Source of the DNA: Paenibacillus lautus NBRC 15380
GTDB lineage: Bacteria; Bacillota; Bacilli; Paenibacillales; Paenibacillaceae
Direction of reading: 5' to 3'
Assembly (NCBI RefSeq): GCF_004000945.1
Contig: NZ_BIMF01000011.1
Coordinates: 1-64,000 of the forward strand
DNA: 64,000 nucleotides
The first letter of the stretch is position 1; every line of letters begins with the position of its first letter. Positions 44,717 to 53,075 of the stretch are shown piece after piece. The position numbers and the translations under genes are program-made. A model generated the notes under the pieces. The model searched no databases and had not been told where the DNA came from. It worked only from the letters and a program-made list of their open reading frames with translations.

Positions 44717-45373
44717 TCAATTCTCCTGCCCCATGACGAGAGCTATCAGCTGATCGGGCCGAGTATAAATATCATCGGGCTCAACGCCAAATTGTGCGTT
44801 CTGCACGGTATCAAACCAATGCGCTCCAATGGTGAGCACCTGAGCGGATTTACCTGCCGCTATATCGGCATCGCTGTCGCCGACAAAAACCACGTCCGAT
44901 GTGCTCAAACCCAACAATTGAACGGCTTTGAATATCCCTTCCGGGTCCGGCTTGGAACGTTCAACCTCATCACCCGTGATGGTCGCGGTAAAAAAACCGT
45001 CCAACTCCAGATTTCTAAGACATATATCCAGGCACCTTCTGCTCTTGCCCGTAATAATGACCATGGGTATATGTAAATCCCACAACTTCGAGATTAGATT
45101 CTGGATCTCTGCCGACACCTGTACATGCTTCTGAAAATCCTTCTCAAACACTTCGTAATAATATTCTACGGCTTCGGCAACATGGGCTGGATTCGAGAGA
45201 TATTTAGTTATAATCTCTTCCTCCGTTGGCCCAAAGGTCTCCACGATTTCCGCATCCGTCAACATTTTGTCTTCATATTTCAAGAAAACCGCCCGGAACG
45301 CTTTAAACGAAAGCGGCAACGTATCTGCTAAAGTCCCATCAAAATCAAACAGCACCGCCTGAATGGTGGACAT
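44717..45373 (-). CDS. HAD-superfamily hydrolase (PpaX/Gph-like)
   Basis: The 218-residue phosphatase has FDFDGTLADTLPLS, VIITGKSRRCL, SKPDPEGIF and VFVGDSDADIAAGKSA, a complete HAD set. It resembles pyrophosphatase PpaX and phosphoglycolate phosphatases. ATG 45373 follows GGGGAGCGAGGT. Substrate not determined. Confidence 0.82.
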   Translation of the reverse strand: MSTIQAVLFDFDGTLADTLPLSFKAFRAVFLKYEDKMLTDAEIVETFGPTEEEIITKYLSNPAHVAEAVEYYYEVFEKDFQKHVQVSAEIQNLISKLWDLHIPMVIITGKSRRCLDICLRNLELDGFFTATITGDEVERSKPDPEGIFKAVQLLGLSTSDVVFVGDSDADIAAGKSAQVLTIGAHWFDTVQNAQFGVEPDDIYTRPDQLIALVMGQEN

Positions 45374-45426
45374 ACCTCGCTCCCCTTTCAACCTTTGCTT
45401 CAAGAACTCGACTATACCCGTCCCGC

Positions 45427-45906
45427 TCAGACCAAATTCATCCTCATCTGAATGGTAATCATTTTCCGATCATCATCTAACGTCGTAATACGGATATCGA
45501 AGGGCTCAAATCCAAGCTTATGATAAAACACAAGACCTCTGGAATTGGTATTATGGCAGCTAAGATAAAAGCAAGTCATTCCATACTTCTCTTTGGCTGT
45601 ATCCATCATAGTCTGTAACAGCTTCTGCGCGGCTCCCATTCCCCTATGCGACGGAGCAACAATAACATTGCCGAGCCACAGAGATTGATCCATATCCTCA
45701 TAAAAATTGGCGTAAGCGACAACCTGCCCTGTAGATTCTTCAACAATAACCGTGGGATCATATCGGTTTTCGAGCAAACTCAAGATTTGCTCTGGAGTCA
45801 AAGGAAACTCTGATTTGGGACTCATGTAAAACAGTTCTTCCGGCGTTTGAGGAAAGCTGCATATCGCTGACAAATCCTCGTCCGCCAGCGGCCTATGGAT
45901 GTACAT
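45427..45906 (-). CDS. GNAT acetyltransferase
   Basis: The 159-residue protein has LGNVIVAPSHRGMGAAQKLLQTM, the acetyl-CoA-binding stretch, and SCHNTNSRGLVFYHKLGFEP. It follows the methyltransferase gene by 3 bp, whose stop lies inside its GGAGGAG ribosome site, so translation is coupled. Confidence 0.82.
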   Translation of the reverse strand: MYIHRPLADEDLSAICSFPQTPEELFYMSPKSEFPLTPEQILSLLENRYDPTVIVEESTGQVVAYANFYEDMDQSLWLGNVIVAPSHRGMGAAQKLLQTMMDTAKEKYGMTCFYLSCHNTNSRGLVFYHKLGFEPFDIRITTLDDDRKMITIQMRMNLV

Positions 45907-45909
45907 TTC

Positions 45910-46623
45910 TCAAGCTCCTCCTAACAACGTATTTCGTGCGATATACATGCCTCTTCCAATCAAGCCTTGCGGATCGTGCTCCACGTCCAGTCCCGCTTCC
46001 TGAAAAGCCTTGATCATCTCTTCCACGGTAAAGAGTCCCATATGATGCTCCTCCGTATAATGCTCGATTCCATGCTCGCTTCCAAACAAATACTCGAATC
46101 TCATGATCGAAATATCGCCTTCGCGGTCCGAATGGGACATCCTGCTCATGTGAATCCCGCGACACTCGGTCATGATCGTGTCCACTCTTCCGGTGGTCCA
46201 GACATCCGGTGTAAGCCACGGCTCAACCAGAATGACCCCCTCCTCGTTCAGATGCTCCTTAAACTGCTTAAGGGTTTGCACCAACAGATCCAGCGTTTTC
46301 ACATATCCGATGGAGCTGAATAGACACAGGATCACATCATATTTCCGTTCCAAGCGAAAGCGGGTCATGTCGGCAACCGAATAATCACCCTCAGGATTTT
46401 TTGACTTCGCTATCGAGACGAATACGGGATTTAGATCGATACCATCAATCGCGTAGTACTGCTTTAAGAAAAAAGCATGTTCCGCGGTTCCACAGGCAAC
46501 GTCAAGCAGGGTCCGGTAATCCCTACCCTGTCTTTTAATATATTCCCGGACCTGCTGCGCTTCCTGCTCATAATCCTTGAAGCTGTAGATCACGTCATAA
46601 TATTTCGACGATAAATCAAACAT
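45910..46623 (-). CDS. Class I SAM-dependent methyltransferase
   Basis: The 237-residue protein has the SAM-binding LLDVACGTAEHAFFLKQYY, IDGIDLNPVFVSIAKS, and VILCLFSSIGYV of a Rossmann-type methyltransferase. Start at ATG 46623 (MFDLSSKYYDVIY), with GGAGG eleven bases upstream. It is coupled to a GNAT gene. Substrate unknown. Confidence 0.82.
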   Translation of the reverse strand: MFDLSSKYYDVIYSFKDYEQEAQQVREYIKRQGRDYRTLLDVACGTAEHAFFLKQYYAIDGIDLNPVFVSIAKSKNPEGDYSVADMTRFRLERKYDVILCLFSSIGYVKTLDLLVQTLKQFKEHLNEEGVILVEPWLTPDVWTTGRVDTIMTECRGIHMSRMSHSDREGDISIMRFEYLFGSEHGIEHYTEEHHMGLFTVEEMIKAFQEAGLDVEHDPQGLIGRGMYIARNTLLGGA

Positions 46624-46842
46624 GGGTTCACCAACCTCCTGCATCGTAAGCAACCTTCACGTCGTATCTGCAGCCAAATCATCGTTCGTTGACTAAAAAG
46701 AACCCACTTAGATAGCACCCTCTTATCGTCAGGTCATCCATGCAAGGCTTCTTCCATGATTATACAACTGTTCATCAGATTGAGTAACCCCTTGTCATGC
46801 AAGCGGCAGATCAACAACATCCATGGATTGGGTTATATGTCC

Positions 46843-47589
46843 TTACCCTTCGATACGCTTATGTCTGTACCAATAGGAATAAATCTCTTTGTACTGAAGA
46901 CAATCATACAACCGGCTTGCCGCAAGATTATGCTGTACCACCTGCAAATAGCTGCGCGTGGCTCCATTCTTCTTAGCCCAATGCAGAATATGTAACAGTA
47001 ACTGTTTGCCGAACCCGCGATTTCGATATGCCGGAGCGGTAGCCAAATCATATATTCCTACAAAGCCCTGCTCCAAAGCTCCGATCCCGCATGCTACAGG
47101 CTCAGCTTGATCATATAGAATGAAGAATCCATACTGTATCACGGAATAGTTAAACAGTTTTCTTTTCACAGCCTTGTTCCTGTCGGAAATTCCCGTTATG
47201 TCCGTAAGCACATCCAGCCATTCATCGGTCAGCTTTTCTTCGATCTTCACTTCCTCATGAGATGGAGGCTCAATATCATCCAGGTGATCCAACACTCTGA
47301 GGCTGGTAGGATCCAGTACGGTATATCCTCTGGATTCTAAAATAGGATCGAGTTCCTGCGGATTGAATGGTGTGATTTTAAATACGACGTCAAGCCCAGC
47401 TTTAACATATAAACGCTCACATTGTTCAATCTGGCCATAAAGGTCTATGGAAGGCTCCGTATAGAGAGCGTGAATGGAGTTGGATCTCTTTGTATAGCCG
47501 TCTGCAAATCGTAACAGCCATCCATGCTGTGTCAAGGTTTGGAGCGCTGGCCAAGCGTTTAAGGTAAGCTCTTCGATTCTCTTATGCAC
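46843..47589 (-). CDS. GNAT acetyltransferase, extended N-terminus
   Basis: The 248-residue protein has a GNAT domain in its C-terminal 120 residues (FVGIYDLATAPAYRNRGFGKQLLLHIL, then SYLQVVQHNLAASRLYDCLQYK). The N-terminal half, with the duplicated fold, may be a degenerate second GNAT domain. GTG 47589 follows GTAGGAG. It lies 11 bp after another GNAT gene. Substrate unknown. Confidence 0.78.
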   Translation of the reverse strand: MHKRIEELTLNAWPALQTLTQHGWLLRFADGYTKRSNSIHALYTEPSIDLYGQIEQCERLYVKAGLDVVFKITPFNPQELDPILESRGYTVLDPTSLRVLDHLDDIEPPSHEEVKIEEKLTDEWLDVLTDITGISDRNKAVKRKLFNYSVIQYGFFILYDQAEPVACGIGALEQGFVGIYDLATAPAYRNRGFGKQLLLHILHWAKKNGATRSYLQVVQHNLAASRLYDCLQYKEIYSYWYRHKRIEG

Positions 47590-47600
47590 GTATACCACTC

Positions 47601-48158
47601 CTACAATCTGAATATAACAGGAACTTCCGCGAGCCTTCTTTTCCATATCATATGGTCTGCTCCACTCCCCCAATGGTCCTGAAGGATATAATCGGGTTCA
47701 CCCAGCTTCTTCTTCCATATCTTCTGTGCACGAGAGTATCCGCTATCCAAACAAAATTCCGGCAGCCCCTTATTGTGAAGCGTAAGATACATGACATTTA
47801 ACATTAGATTTCCGATCCCTTGCTGTTGGCAATCCGGATGAACAAATACCGTTCCGATTTCAACCACATCACGCAATTCGCCATGAGTAGCTTCCCGGAT
47901 CAATGCATTGGATGGTCCAAACTCGATGCAGCTGACAATGTGGTTCTCTAGTAGTCCGATGAGAAAGTATCTCTGCTCTCCGTCCGTATCCAGATCTGCG
48001 TTCAAGCACCTTCTTTTGCTCTCAATCTCCAACTCAATGTCGTCCAGTAAATCTGCCAAGCCTTCTTTGGCAAAAGTGTCGGTAATCACGAGCCTGAAAA
48101 AATGCTCCATCGCCTCTATATCGCCGCGATTGGGTCGCCTAACTTCTACTTGAAGCAT
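47601..48158 (-). CDS. GNAT acetyltransferase
   Basis: The 185-residue protein has VEIGTVFVHPDCQQQGIGNLMLNVM as the acetyl-CoA loop. The C-terminus differs from the usual form, so the substrate site may be unusual. ATG 48158 follows GGAGGACTTCTC. It is the first of two tandem GNAT genes. Confidence 0.72.
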   Translation of the reverse strand: MLQVEVRRPNRGDIEAMEHFFRLVITDTFAKEGLADLLDDIELEIESKRRCLNADLDTDGEQRYFLIGLLENHIVSCIEFGPSNALIREATHGELRDVVEIGTVFVHPDCQQQGIGNLMLNVMYLTLHNKGLPEFCLDSGYSRAQKIWKKKLGEPDYILQDHWGSGADHMIWKRRLAEVPVIFRL

Positions 48159-48193
48159 GAGAAGTCCTCCTTGTATCTTCAATTACAATAAGC

Positions 48194-48730
48194 TCAGAGG
48201 TTGATCAATTGCTGAAATTGCCTGATACTACTGTTGATTACGTGGTTTTCTCCAGACCGGATTTCCAATATGATCTTTGCCGCCGTTTCTTTAGCCAGCC
48301 TATAATCTTCGCGTTCAATATGCCCTTGGTGTAAGGCTTCCTCAAGCTCATCTTCATCTTGAATGAAAAAGTTTCCGTCTGGAAGCACAATAACATCCAG
48401 ATAGAGATCATCCCAATAGGGGATTCCCTCGTCACTAACTCCATTCGACCTAGAAATATCGATATACCGTTGCAGCACTTCATGGTTTTGGTTCAACATC
48501 GTGGTCACACAGAAGTTGGAATTCACAGGAAACTGCTGAAGCCAAAAGTACCCGTCAGCTGCGATGCACAATTCTTCATCCTGATATTGAACGAATAACT
48601 TTTTCTCTACTTGATGAAGGGTAAGTAAAGTAACATATCCCTTGAAATCCTGCTCCTCAATGAATACACACTTGAAATTTCTGCTTACGACTCTTCGCCA
48701 ATCGATCCGGTCAGCATATTTTCTTTTCAA
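48194..48730 (-). CDS. DUF402-family protein (nucleoside tri/diphosphatase-like)
   Basis: The 178-residue protein has the DUF402 beta-barrel pattern: VTLLTLHQVEKKLFV near 35, YWDDLYLDVIVLPDGNFFIQDEDELEEAL near 100-130. DUF402 proteins such as Sa1684 hydrolyse nucleoside tri- and diphosphates and bind metals through Asp and Tyr. TTG 48730 has AAGGAGGT, which contains the stop of the preceding gene, so they are coupled. Confidence 0.75.
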   Translation of the reverse strand: MKRKYADRIDWRRVVSRNFKCVFIEEQDFKGYVTLLTLHQVEKKLFVQYQDEELCIAADGYFWLQQFPVNSNFCVTTMLNQNHEVLQRYIDISRSNGVSDEGIPYWDDLYLDVIVLPDGNFFIQDEDELEEALHQGHIEREDYRLAKETAAKIILEIRSGENHVINSSIRQFQQLINL

Positions 48731-48731
48731 T

Positions 48732-49376
48732 TTAACCTCCTTGTGGATAAATCCCCGAAGGGATGAATAATGTAGCCAACTCGCCAGCTACATCCTGTAT
48801 GAACATTTCCACTTTATCTAAGGTAAAATAAATCAGCTCAATCTTCGGCTCATTACGTTCATCCAACAGCCACTCTAATTTGATCGTGCGGTATTGCTCC
48901 ACCTCTGACTTCTCAACAAAAGGAGGCATGGCATGCCCTTCCGAATCCTTAAGTTTATTCAACATGGAGCCTGTCCCATGCTGTGATCGTTTCAATTCGA
49001 ATTCAAGCTGACTGACCTCTTGGTTATATGTATATCCTATGTTATCTTTGTCATCTATGTTTTCTTTCTTAAAATCAGCGTACAACGTCTGAACCCATCG
49101 CAGATCTGTGTAGATATGCGCAAAATAACCGTATATATATTCTTTCCATGCCTTCTCCGGCTTCAGATTTAGATAATGCAAATAGTTCTCCTTGATGAGG
49201 TTTGCATCAGGCAGCCTTCCGTCACGTACCAGATGCGTAATCCCTTTCTGTTCTCTCGTGATTTTGCCTCTAACATGAATGGCATCCGGAGCGATGCTCC
49301 CTATCAGCAAATGCGAGGACGGCTCCGGTCCGCCCAGCTTCTGGGCAACCCCGAAATGGACCATAGGCCACGGCAT
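48732..49376 (-). CDS. Zinc-dependent phospholipase C-like protein
   Basis: The 214-residue protein starts MPWPMVHFGVAQKLGG and has LIGSIAPDAIHVRGK, THLVRDG and YGYFAHIYTDLRW, a spread of His/Asp as in the Zn-dependent phospholipase C fold (PF00882). It lacks a signal peptide, so it would work in the cytoplasm. It is coupled to the DUF402 gene downstream. Function unknown. Confidence 0.6.
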   Translation of the reverse strand: MPWPMVHFGVAQKLGGPEPSSHLLIGSIAPDAIHVRGKITREQKGITHLVRDGRLPDANLIKENYLHYLNLKPEKAWKEYIYGYFAHIYTDLRWVQTLYADFKKENIDDKDNIGYTYNQEVSQLEFELKRSQHGTGSMLNKLKDSEGHAMPPFVEKSEVEQYRTIKLEWLLDERNEPKIELIYFTLDKVEMFIQDVAGELATLFIPSGIYPQGG

Positions 49377-49410
49377 AGCGATAACCTCCTGAACTTATCG
49401 TAATTGTGAG

Positions 49411-49455
49411 AAAGACCCAGCACACCAAATGCTCCCATCTCAGATCTGGGTCTTG
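49411..49455 (-). terminator. Hairpin after the GNAT gene
   Basis: AGACCCAG (49413-49420) pairs with CTGGGTCT (49446-49453). On the minus strand it is followed by TTTCTC, a weak T tail. Confidence 0.5.
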
Positions 49456-49509
49456 ATGATCGGTTTGTCTTAGAAACCATTGAAGTATATACCTTTCGTT
49501 TCCATACGT

Positions 49510-50055
49510 TTACTCCATCCGTTCATTGCGGATAACCATATGGAGGTGGTCTTCCCAGACGCCGTTAATCTTCAGGTATTTGATGGCCAGTCCTTCTTCG
49601 TAGAAGCCTAGTCGTCTCACTACATTCAACGAAGCTTTATTCCTTGGCATGATGTTAGCTTCCAACCGGTGCAGCTCCAGCGTATCAAAACAATAGGCGA
49701 CCACGGCCCGTAGCGCTTCGGTCATATACCCTTTTCCCGTATGTGCCTGAGCCAGCTTGTACCCCACAAGTGCCGATTGAAAAACGCCTCGAACGATATT
49801 GCTGATCGCAATCGAACCGATGATTTCATCATCTTTATGCAGCCATACTTTGAACAGAGATCCGTCAGCTATGCTTCGACTCTCCGCAGCCAGAATCTCC
49901 GCCTGCTTATCCATGGTATAGAACTCAGCTTCTCTAGCGGGCTCCCACACCTTCCAATGCTCATCGTTCCTGACTATAAAATCCACCACATCCGCTGCCC
50001 GGTCCCGATCCATGGTCTTCAACTGCAGACGTGATGTTTGTAGCGTAATGGACAT
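49510..50055 (-). CDS. GNAT acetyltransferase, RimJ type
   Basis: The 181-residue protein has TSRLQLKTMDRDRAADV, AHTGKGYMTEALRAVVAYCF, LHRLEANIMPRNKASLNVVRRLGFYEEG and a C-terminal WEDHLHMV. This is the full set of the RimJ/YjcK-type N-terminal alanine acetyltransferases of ribosomal proteins. ATG 50055 follows GGGGGGAGCATAGC. Confidence 0.84.
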   Translation of the reverse strand: MSITLQTSRLQLKTMDRDRAADVVDFIVRNDEHWKVWEPAREAEFYTMDKQAEILAAESRSIADGSLFKVWLHKDDEIIGSIAISNIVRGVFQSALVGYKLAQAHTGKGYMTEALRAVVAYCFDTLELHRLEANIMPRNKASLNVVRRLGFYEEGLAIKYLKINGVWEDHLHMVIRNERME

Positions 50056-50103
50056 GCTATGCTCCCCCCTGAACAACTTAAACTGAAATCAGATAATACC
50101 ATA

Positions 50104-50445
50104 TCAGTCCCTTGGGATATAATGCTTTAGCTTTGATCGGGTAATTCCACGGGCTTTCCCTTCTGGAGTCAATCGGTATTCAAACTGCATAATCGTATCA
50201 TGGGCAAAATAAATATATTCGACATCAGGCTCGTTTTTGAACACCACGACGACATAAAAGGGAGGCAGCTTAACCCCCCAGACGCCTTGTACCGACTGTA
50301 TCTCATCCTTGCTGTAACTTTCTTCTTCCAGCAGGTAGGCATTCACCTTCTTAGCGTAGATCATTTTGTTCGCCTGCACGTACACAAAGGGAGACAAAAG
50401 CACAAGAACTAACAAAACCAATAAGGCAATTCTGATTTTCTTCAT
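50104..50445 (-). CDS. DUF3139-family membrane-anchored protein
   Basis: The 113-residue protein has one N-terminal membrane helix (about 4-24), then KVNAYLLEEESYSKDEIQSV and FYVVVVFKNEPDVEYIYF, the DUF3139 pattern. It should face outward. The start at ATG 50445 has AGGGA; an upstream ATG at 50466 overlaps the kinase gene stop. Function unknown. Confidence 0.65.
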   Translation of the reverse strand: MKKIRIALLVLLVLVLLSPFVYVQANKMIYAKKVNAYLLEEESYSKDEIQSVQGVWGVKLPPFYVVVVFKNEPDVEYIYFAHDTIMQFEYRLTPEGKARGITRSKLKHYIPRD

Positions 50446-50462
50446 TATATTCCCTGCTATTT

Positions 50463-51092
50463 TCATAGATTAAAATGCCGTTTAACCTCTTCGTAGTTCT
50501 CCTGAATGCTTCTGCTTCCGTCCACGAATATAACCTTGAATCCCCGTTCCATGGCGTCCTTGGCCACATATGCCGCAAAACCGATATCTCGTCCCATCCA
50601 ATTCTGAAACGCGGTATCGGGATCATCGCATTGATTCAGAATATCGTGGATCCATTCCCGCTTCGCATAATGCTCCTTTTGGAAATCCGGTACCGGCGCG
50701 AGCCATATCGCCTGATGAGGGCTGGATACCAGCTGCGCTACTTTTTCCGGCAAAAGGGCTGCGCCCTCAACAATGATAGGGCTCGTGTCCGGCATGGCCG
50801 ATACATCATCCACAATCATCCGGAATTCCTCGCGATAAAACTCCAGTTCTTCATGGACCTGCTGCTCTACAGGTCGTGACCACAACGCATTCCAGGTCAT
50901 ATCCTTCAATCGGAACATCGTGGGATGCTCAGACGGATTGGATGCGTTCACATGCTTCTCGTTGAACAAATCACATTGATAGTAGGTATAGCCGTACTCT
51001 TTCGCGATCTTATCGGCAATCGTGGATTTGCCTGAACAGGGGGAGCCTCCGATCCAGTATACGTGGGAATAGTCTTTTTTCTCGTTCATCAT
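50463..51092 (-). CDS. P-loop kinase-like protein (2-phosphoglycerate kinase/shikimate-kinase-like)
   Basis: The 209-residue protein has an intact Walker A (GGSPCSGKSTIADKIA near 15) and YYQCDLFNEKH after it; PIIVEGAALLPEKV is a likely Walker B region. Such small P-loop kinases phosphorylate small molecules. It starts 4 bp downstream of the small membrane ORF stop, so the two may be coupled. Substrate unknown. Confidence 0.75.
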   Translation of the reverse strand: MMNEKKDYSHVYWIGGSPCSGKSTIADKIAKEYGYTYYQCDLFNEKHVNASNPSEHPTMFRLKDMTWNALWSRPVEQQVHEELEFYREEFRMIVDDVSAMPDTSPIIVEGAALLPEKVAQLVSSPHQAIWLAPVPDFQKEHYAKREWIHDILNQCDDPDTAFQNWMGRDIGFAAYVAKDAMERGFKVIFVDGSRSIQENYEEVKRHFNL

Positions 51093-51096
51093 CTAA

Positions 51097-51216
51097 TCAT
51101 GCCCCTCTATCACTATCGTTTCTTAACTCGTTTCGAATGTCCAGCAATACGTTCCAGATCGCCCTCAAATATACCACAACGAATAAAAAGCCTACAATCA
51201 ATATCAGCGCGATCAT
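51097..51216 (-). CDS. Small single-helix membrane protein (39 residues)
   Basis: From ATG 51216 the frame reads MIALILIVGFLFVVVYLRAI and then WNVLLDIRNELRNDSDRGA with stop TGA at 51097. One strong membrane helix is followed by a charged helix. GGGGAG lies nine bases upstream; ATG 51222 is an alternative start. It lies 4 bp ahead of the P-loop kinase, a spacing that suggests one operon. Its size makes it easy to miss in automated calls. Confidence 0.6.
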   Translation of the reverse strand: MIALILIVGFLFVVVYLRAIWNVLLDIRNELRNDSDRGA

Positions 51217-51427
51217 ATCCATCTTCTCCCCACCTTTACCGCTATGACTGCAGACCTTCAATCGACCATAACGCTTCTACATGTAATCCCTCTTGCCTTT
51301 AGCGCTTTTCTTATCCGCAGCGTATCAATAATTATTACATGGCTTCATTTCCTCTCTAATTATAACTATCCTTTCAGCTAAAAAGTTACGCTAGCCTTGC
51401 ATTCACGCCTATTGTCTTAAATAACGA

Positions 51428-51456
51428 AAAGAACCGGCAAAAACCCCCGGTTCTTT
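51428..51456. terminator. Terminator after the mau-like operon
   Basis: AAAGAACCGG (51428-51437) and CCGGTTCTTT (51447-51456) form a perfect stem around a 9-nt loop; flanking A and T runs suit both directions. It lies 38 bp past the stop of the NusG-II gene. Confidence 0.85.
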
Positions 51457-51494
51457 ATAAAATTTATGAAAGTCATCCCTCTCTTAACCAGAAT

Positions 51495-51899
51495 TTAGCC
51501 CACCACGGCATCCAGTTCCGTCTCACGCTGTTCATGCTCGGGAACTAACACCTCGACCACGACTCTGGTCGGTACGCAGATGATCTGCTGATAGGGTTCC
51601 GAGATAAATCCCATATCCAGTGCAATTCTCTTCGGGGCATCCGAGTAGATCATCTGGATCCCGTAGTCATACACTTTCAGCGTATTGTGTCCAAACTTCG
51701 TCTTAATATCAATGATACGCTCGTCTCCGGTCAGCGGGACGGTTTCGTATTCTTTGCCATTCACCGTAATCAAGGCCTGCAGTTGTCCTTGCTGATAATC
51801 CACATGGCTATGTTTCCACCATTGCAGACCCGTGAAGGATCCAAGGATCAGGATCAAGGCAAATAGGATCATATCTCCGCGTCTTATTCTGGACAACAT
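51495..51899 (-). CDS. Membrane-anchored NusG domain II protein
   Basis: The 134-residue protein has an N-terminal membrane helix (about 10-30, after RIRRGD) and an outside NusG-II domain (LITVNGKEYETVPL, TLKVYDYGIQMIYSDAPKRI, CVPTRVVVEVLVP). In most such proteins the loop holds a CxxxxC pair; here only one Cys (CVPT) remains. The start at ATG 51899 follows GGAGGGAGC. It is the last gene after the MauA-like one, 141 bp away, and its domain is often near redox and lipid-attached systems. Link to the mau-like genes is inferred from position. Confidence 0.7.
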   Translation of the reverse strand: MLSRIRRGDMILFALILILGSFTGLQWWKHSHVDYQQGQLQALITVNGKEYETVPLTGDERIIDIKTKFGHNTLKVYDYGIQMIYSDAPKRIALDMGFISEPYQQIICVPTRVVVEVLVPEHEQRETELDAVVG

Positions 51900-52040
51900 G
51901 CTCCCTCCTGACATGCACAGTCTTTCGAACCTAAGTATGAACGATGCACGAAACCATCGAAATGAATTTTGTCACATTCGACTTATGTTGACTCCCAATG
52001 AATTGCATTAATCCATTAATCACATACCTTTTTTCTTCTA

Positions 52041-52511
52041 TCAATACAGCTCCGTTGACCTGCATGCACAGATCACATACCGCCCATAGACCCGGGCTCC
52101 CTGATAACACCAATTCCTTCCGACATACGGATGTACATAGCGCGAGATACAATCCTGACACTTGGCCCGGTGTCCTGCTGGATCACTCGTATACCACCAC
52201 CCGGAAGGATAAGGGCATAAACCTTTACAATCTTCGATCACCGTCTTGGGGGTGCAAATGATATAATCGGACGGACAGGAAGCATCTGCGCCGCAGCCCG
52301 AGCAATATTGTCCATGCGGAGGCCGGCAGGGCCCCGCAGCAAACGAGATTTTGACGATATCGTCATCATCGGGCCGGACCAATACTTTGGCAAGCGTCTC
52401 GGCCGTTTTTTGTGCAAATGTATTCAGTAGCGACCTCCGAGTCATCTTCCGGGTAACCCGGCTGATCAACTCCTGCGTCTCTTCGTCCTTATTCTCCGGC
52501 TTCCGCCACAT
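52041..52511 (-). CDS. 12-cysteine exported protein resembling methylamine dehydrogenase light chain
   Basis: The 156-residue protein has a long charged leader (ISRVTRKMTRRSLLNTFAQK), resembling the MauA-type leader with a twin arginine, then a Cys-rich region (Cys62, 70, 73, 79, 86, 95, 99, 118, 121, 135, 148, 150), twelve Cys, the number of the six-disulfide MADH light chain. HGQYCSGCGADASCPSDY and GRNWCYQG echo MauA. In MADH two Trp form the TTQ cofactor. Trp134 (NWC) is present, but the other Trp aligns with Thr90 by eye; Trp105 and Trp106 lie elsewhere. With MauB and MauG also missing, it is not a standard MADH. It follows MauD/E-like genes in one operon. Confidence 0.75.
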   Translation of the reverse strand: MWRKPENKDEETQELISRVTRKMTRRSLLNTFAQKTAETLAKVLVRPDDDDIVKISFAAGPCRPPHGQYCSGCGADASCPSDYIICTPKTVIEDCKGLCPYPSGWWYTSDPAGHRAKCQDCISRYVHPYVGRNWCYQGARVYGRYVICACRSTELY

Positions 52512-52525
52512 ACTCTCACCTCATC

Positions 52526-53065
52526 TTAAGAAGCCCTTGATGCTTTCGCGTACGCTTCAAGCTGTTCCCGGCTGTTGACCAAACCCTTATGCCTGATAAC
52601 GCCGTTCATATCCACCGCATAGGCGTAGGGAGTGACCTGCACATCCAGATGATTCGCGAACTCCGAACTTACGATCAGCACCTCATCCTCATAAGCTATT
52701 TTTCGGACATAATCCGATGCTAAATCCACGGACGAGAATAGCAAAAGAATGGGTTTCACGTTATTCATTCTGGCGATCCGCCTAAAATCCGGCAAAATAT
52801 CGGCACATTCCTTACACGTCGGCGATCCAAACAGCATGATGGAGGGCGTGCCAATCAGCTCGCTCGTGGACCACTCGGCTCCCTGCAGGGTCGTCGTTTT
52901 GGCTCCGGGTACTTTTTGGCCGACCGGAATGCCGGACTGATTCACGCCTCTCGCGGTACCCATCACCATAATCCCCAACTGGCGGAACAGGACCAGATTC
53001 AGAATGACCAACGGTACGACCAGAATCCACAGCATGGTATATGAGATCCAGAAGAACGTGTTCAT
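52526..53065 (-). CDS. MauD-like thioredoxin-fold membrane protein
   Basis: The 179-residue protein has an N-terminal membrane helix (about 5-28) and an outside thioredoxin domain with the active site SPTCKEC near 82. This layout, and the GVLxER-like RQLGIMVMG after the helix, matches MauD, a disulfide-handling protein for MADH light chain maturation. The start overlaps an AAGGAGG at the end of the MauE-like gene, so translation is coupled. It likely oxidises or isomerises the Cys-rich product next to it. Confidence 0.8.
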   Translation of the reverse strand: MNTFFWISYTMLWILVVPLVILNLVLFRQLGIMVMGTARGVNQSGIPVGQKVPGAKTTTLQGAEWSTSELIGTPSIMLFGSPTCKECADILPDFRRIARMNNVKPILLLFSSVDLASDYVRKIAYEDEVLIVSSEFANHLDVQVTPYAYAVDMNGVIRHKGLVNSREQLEAYAKASRAS

Positions 53066-53075
53066 CGCGGCCTCC

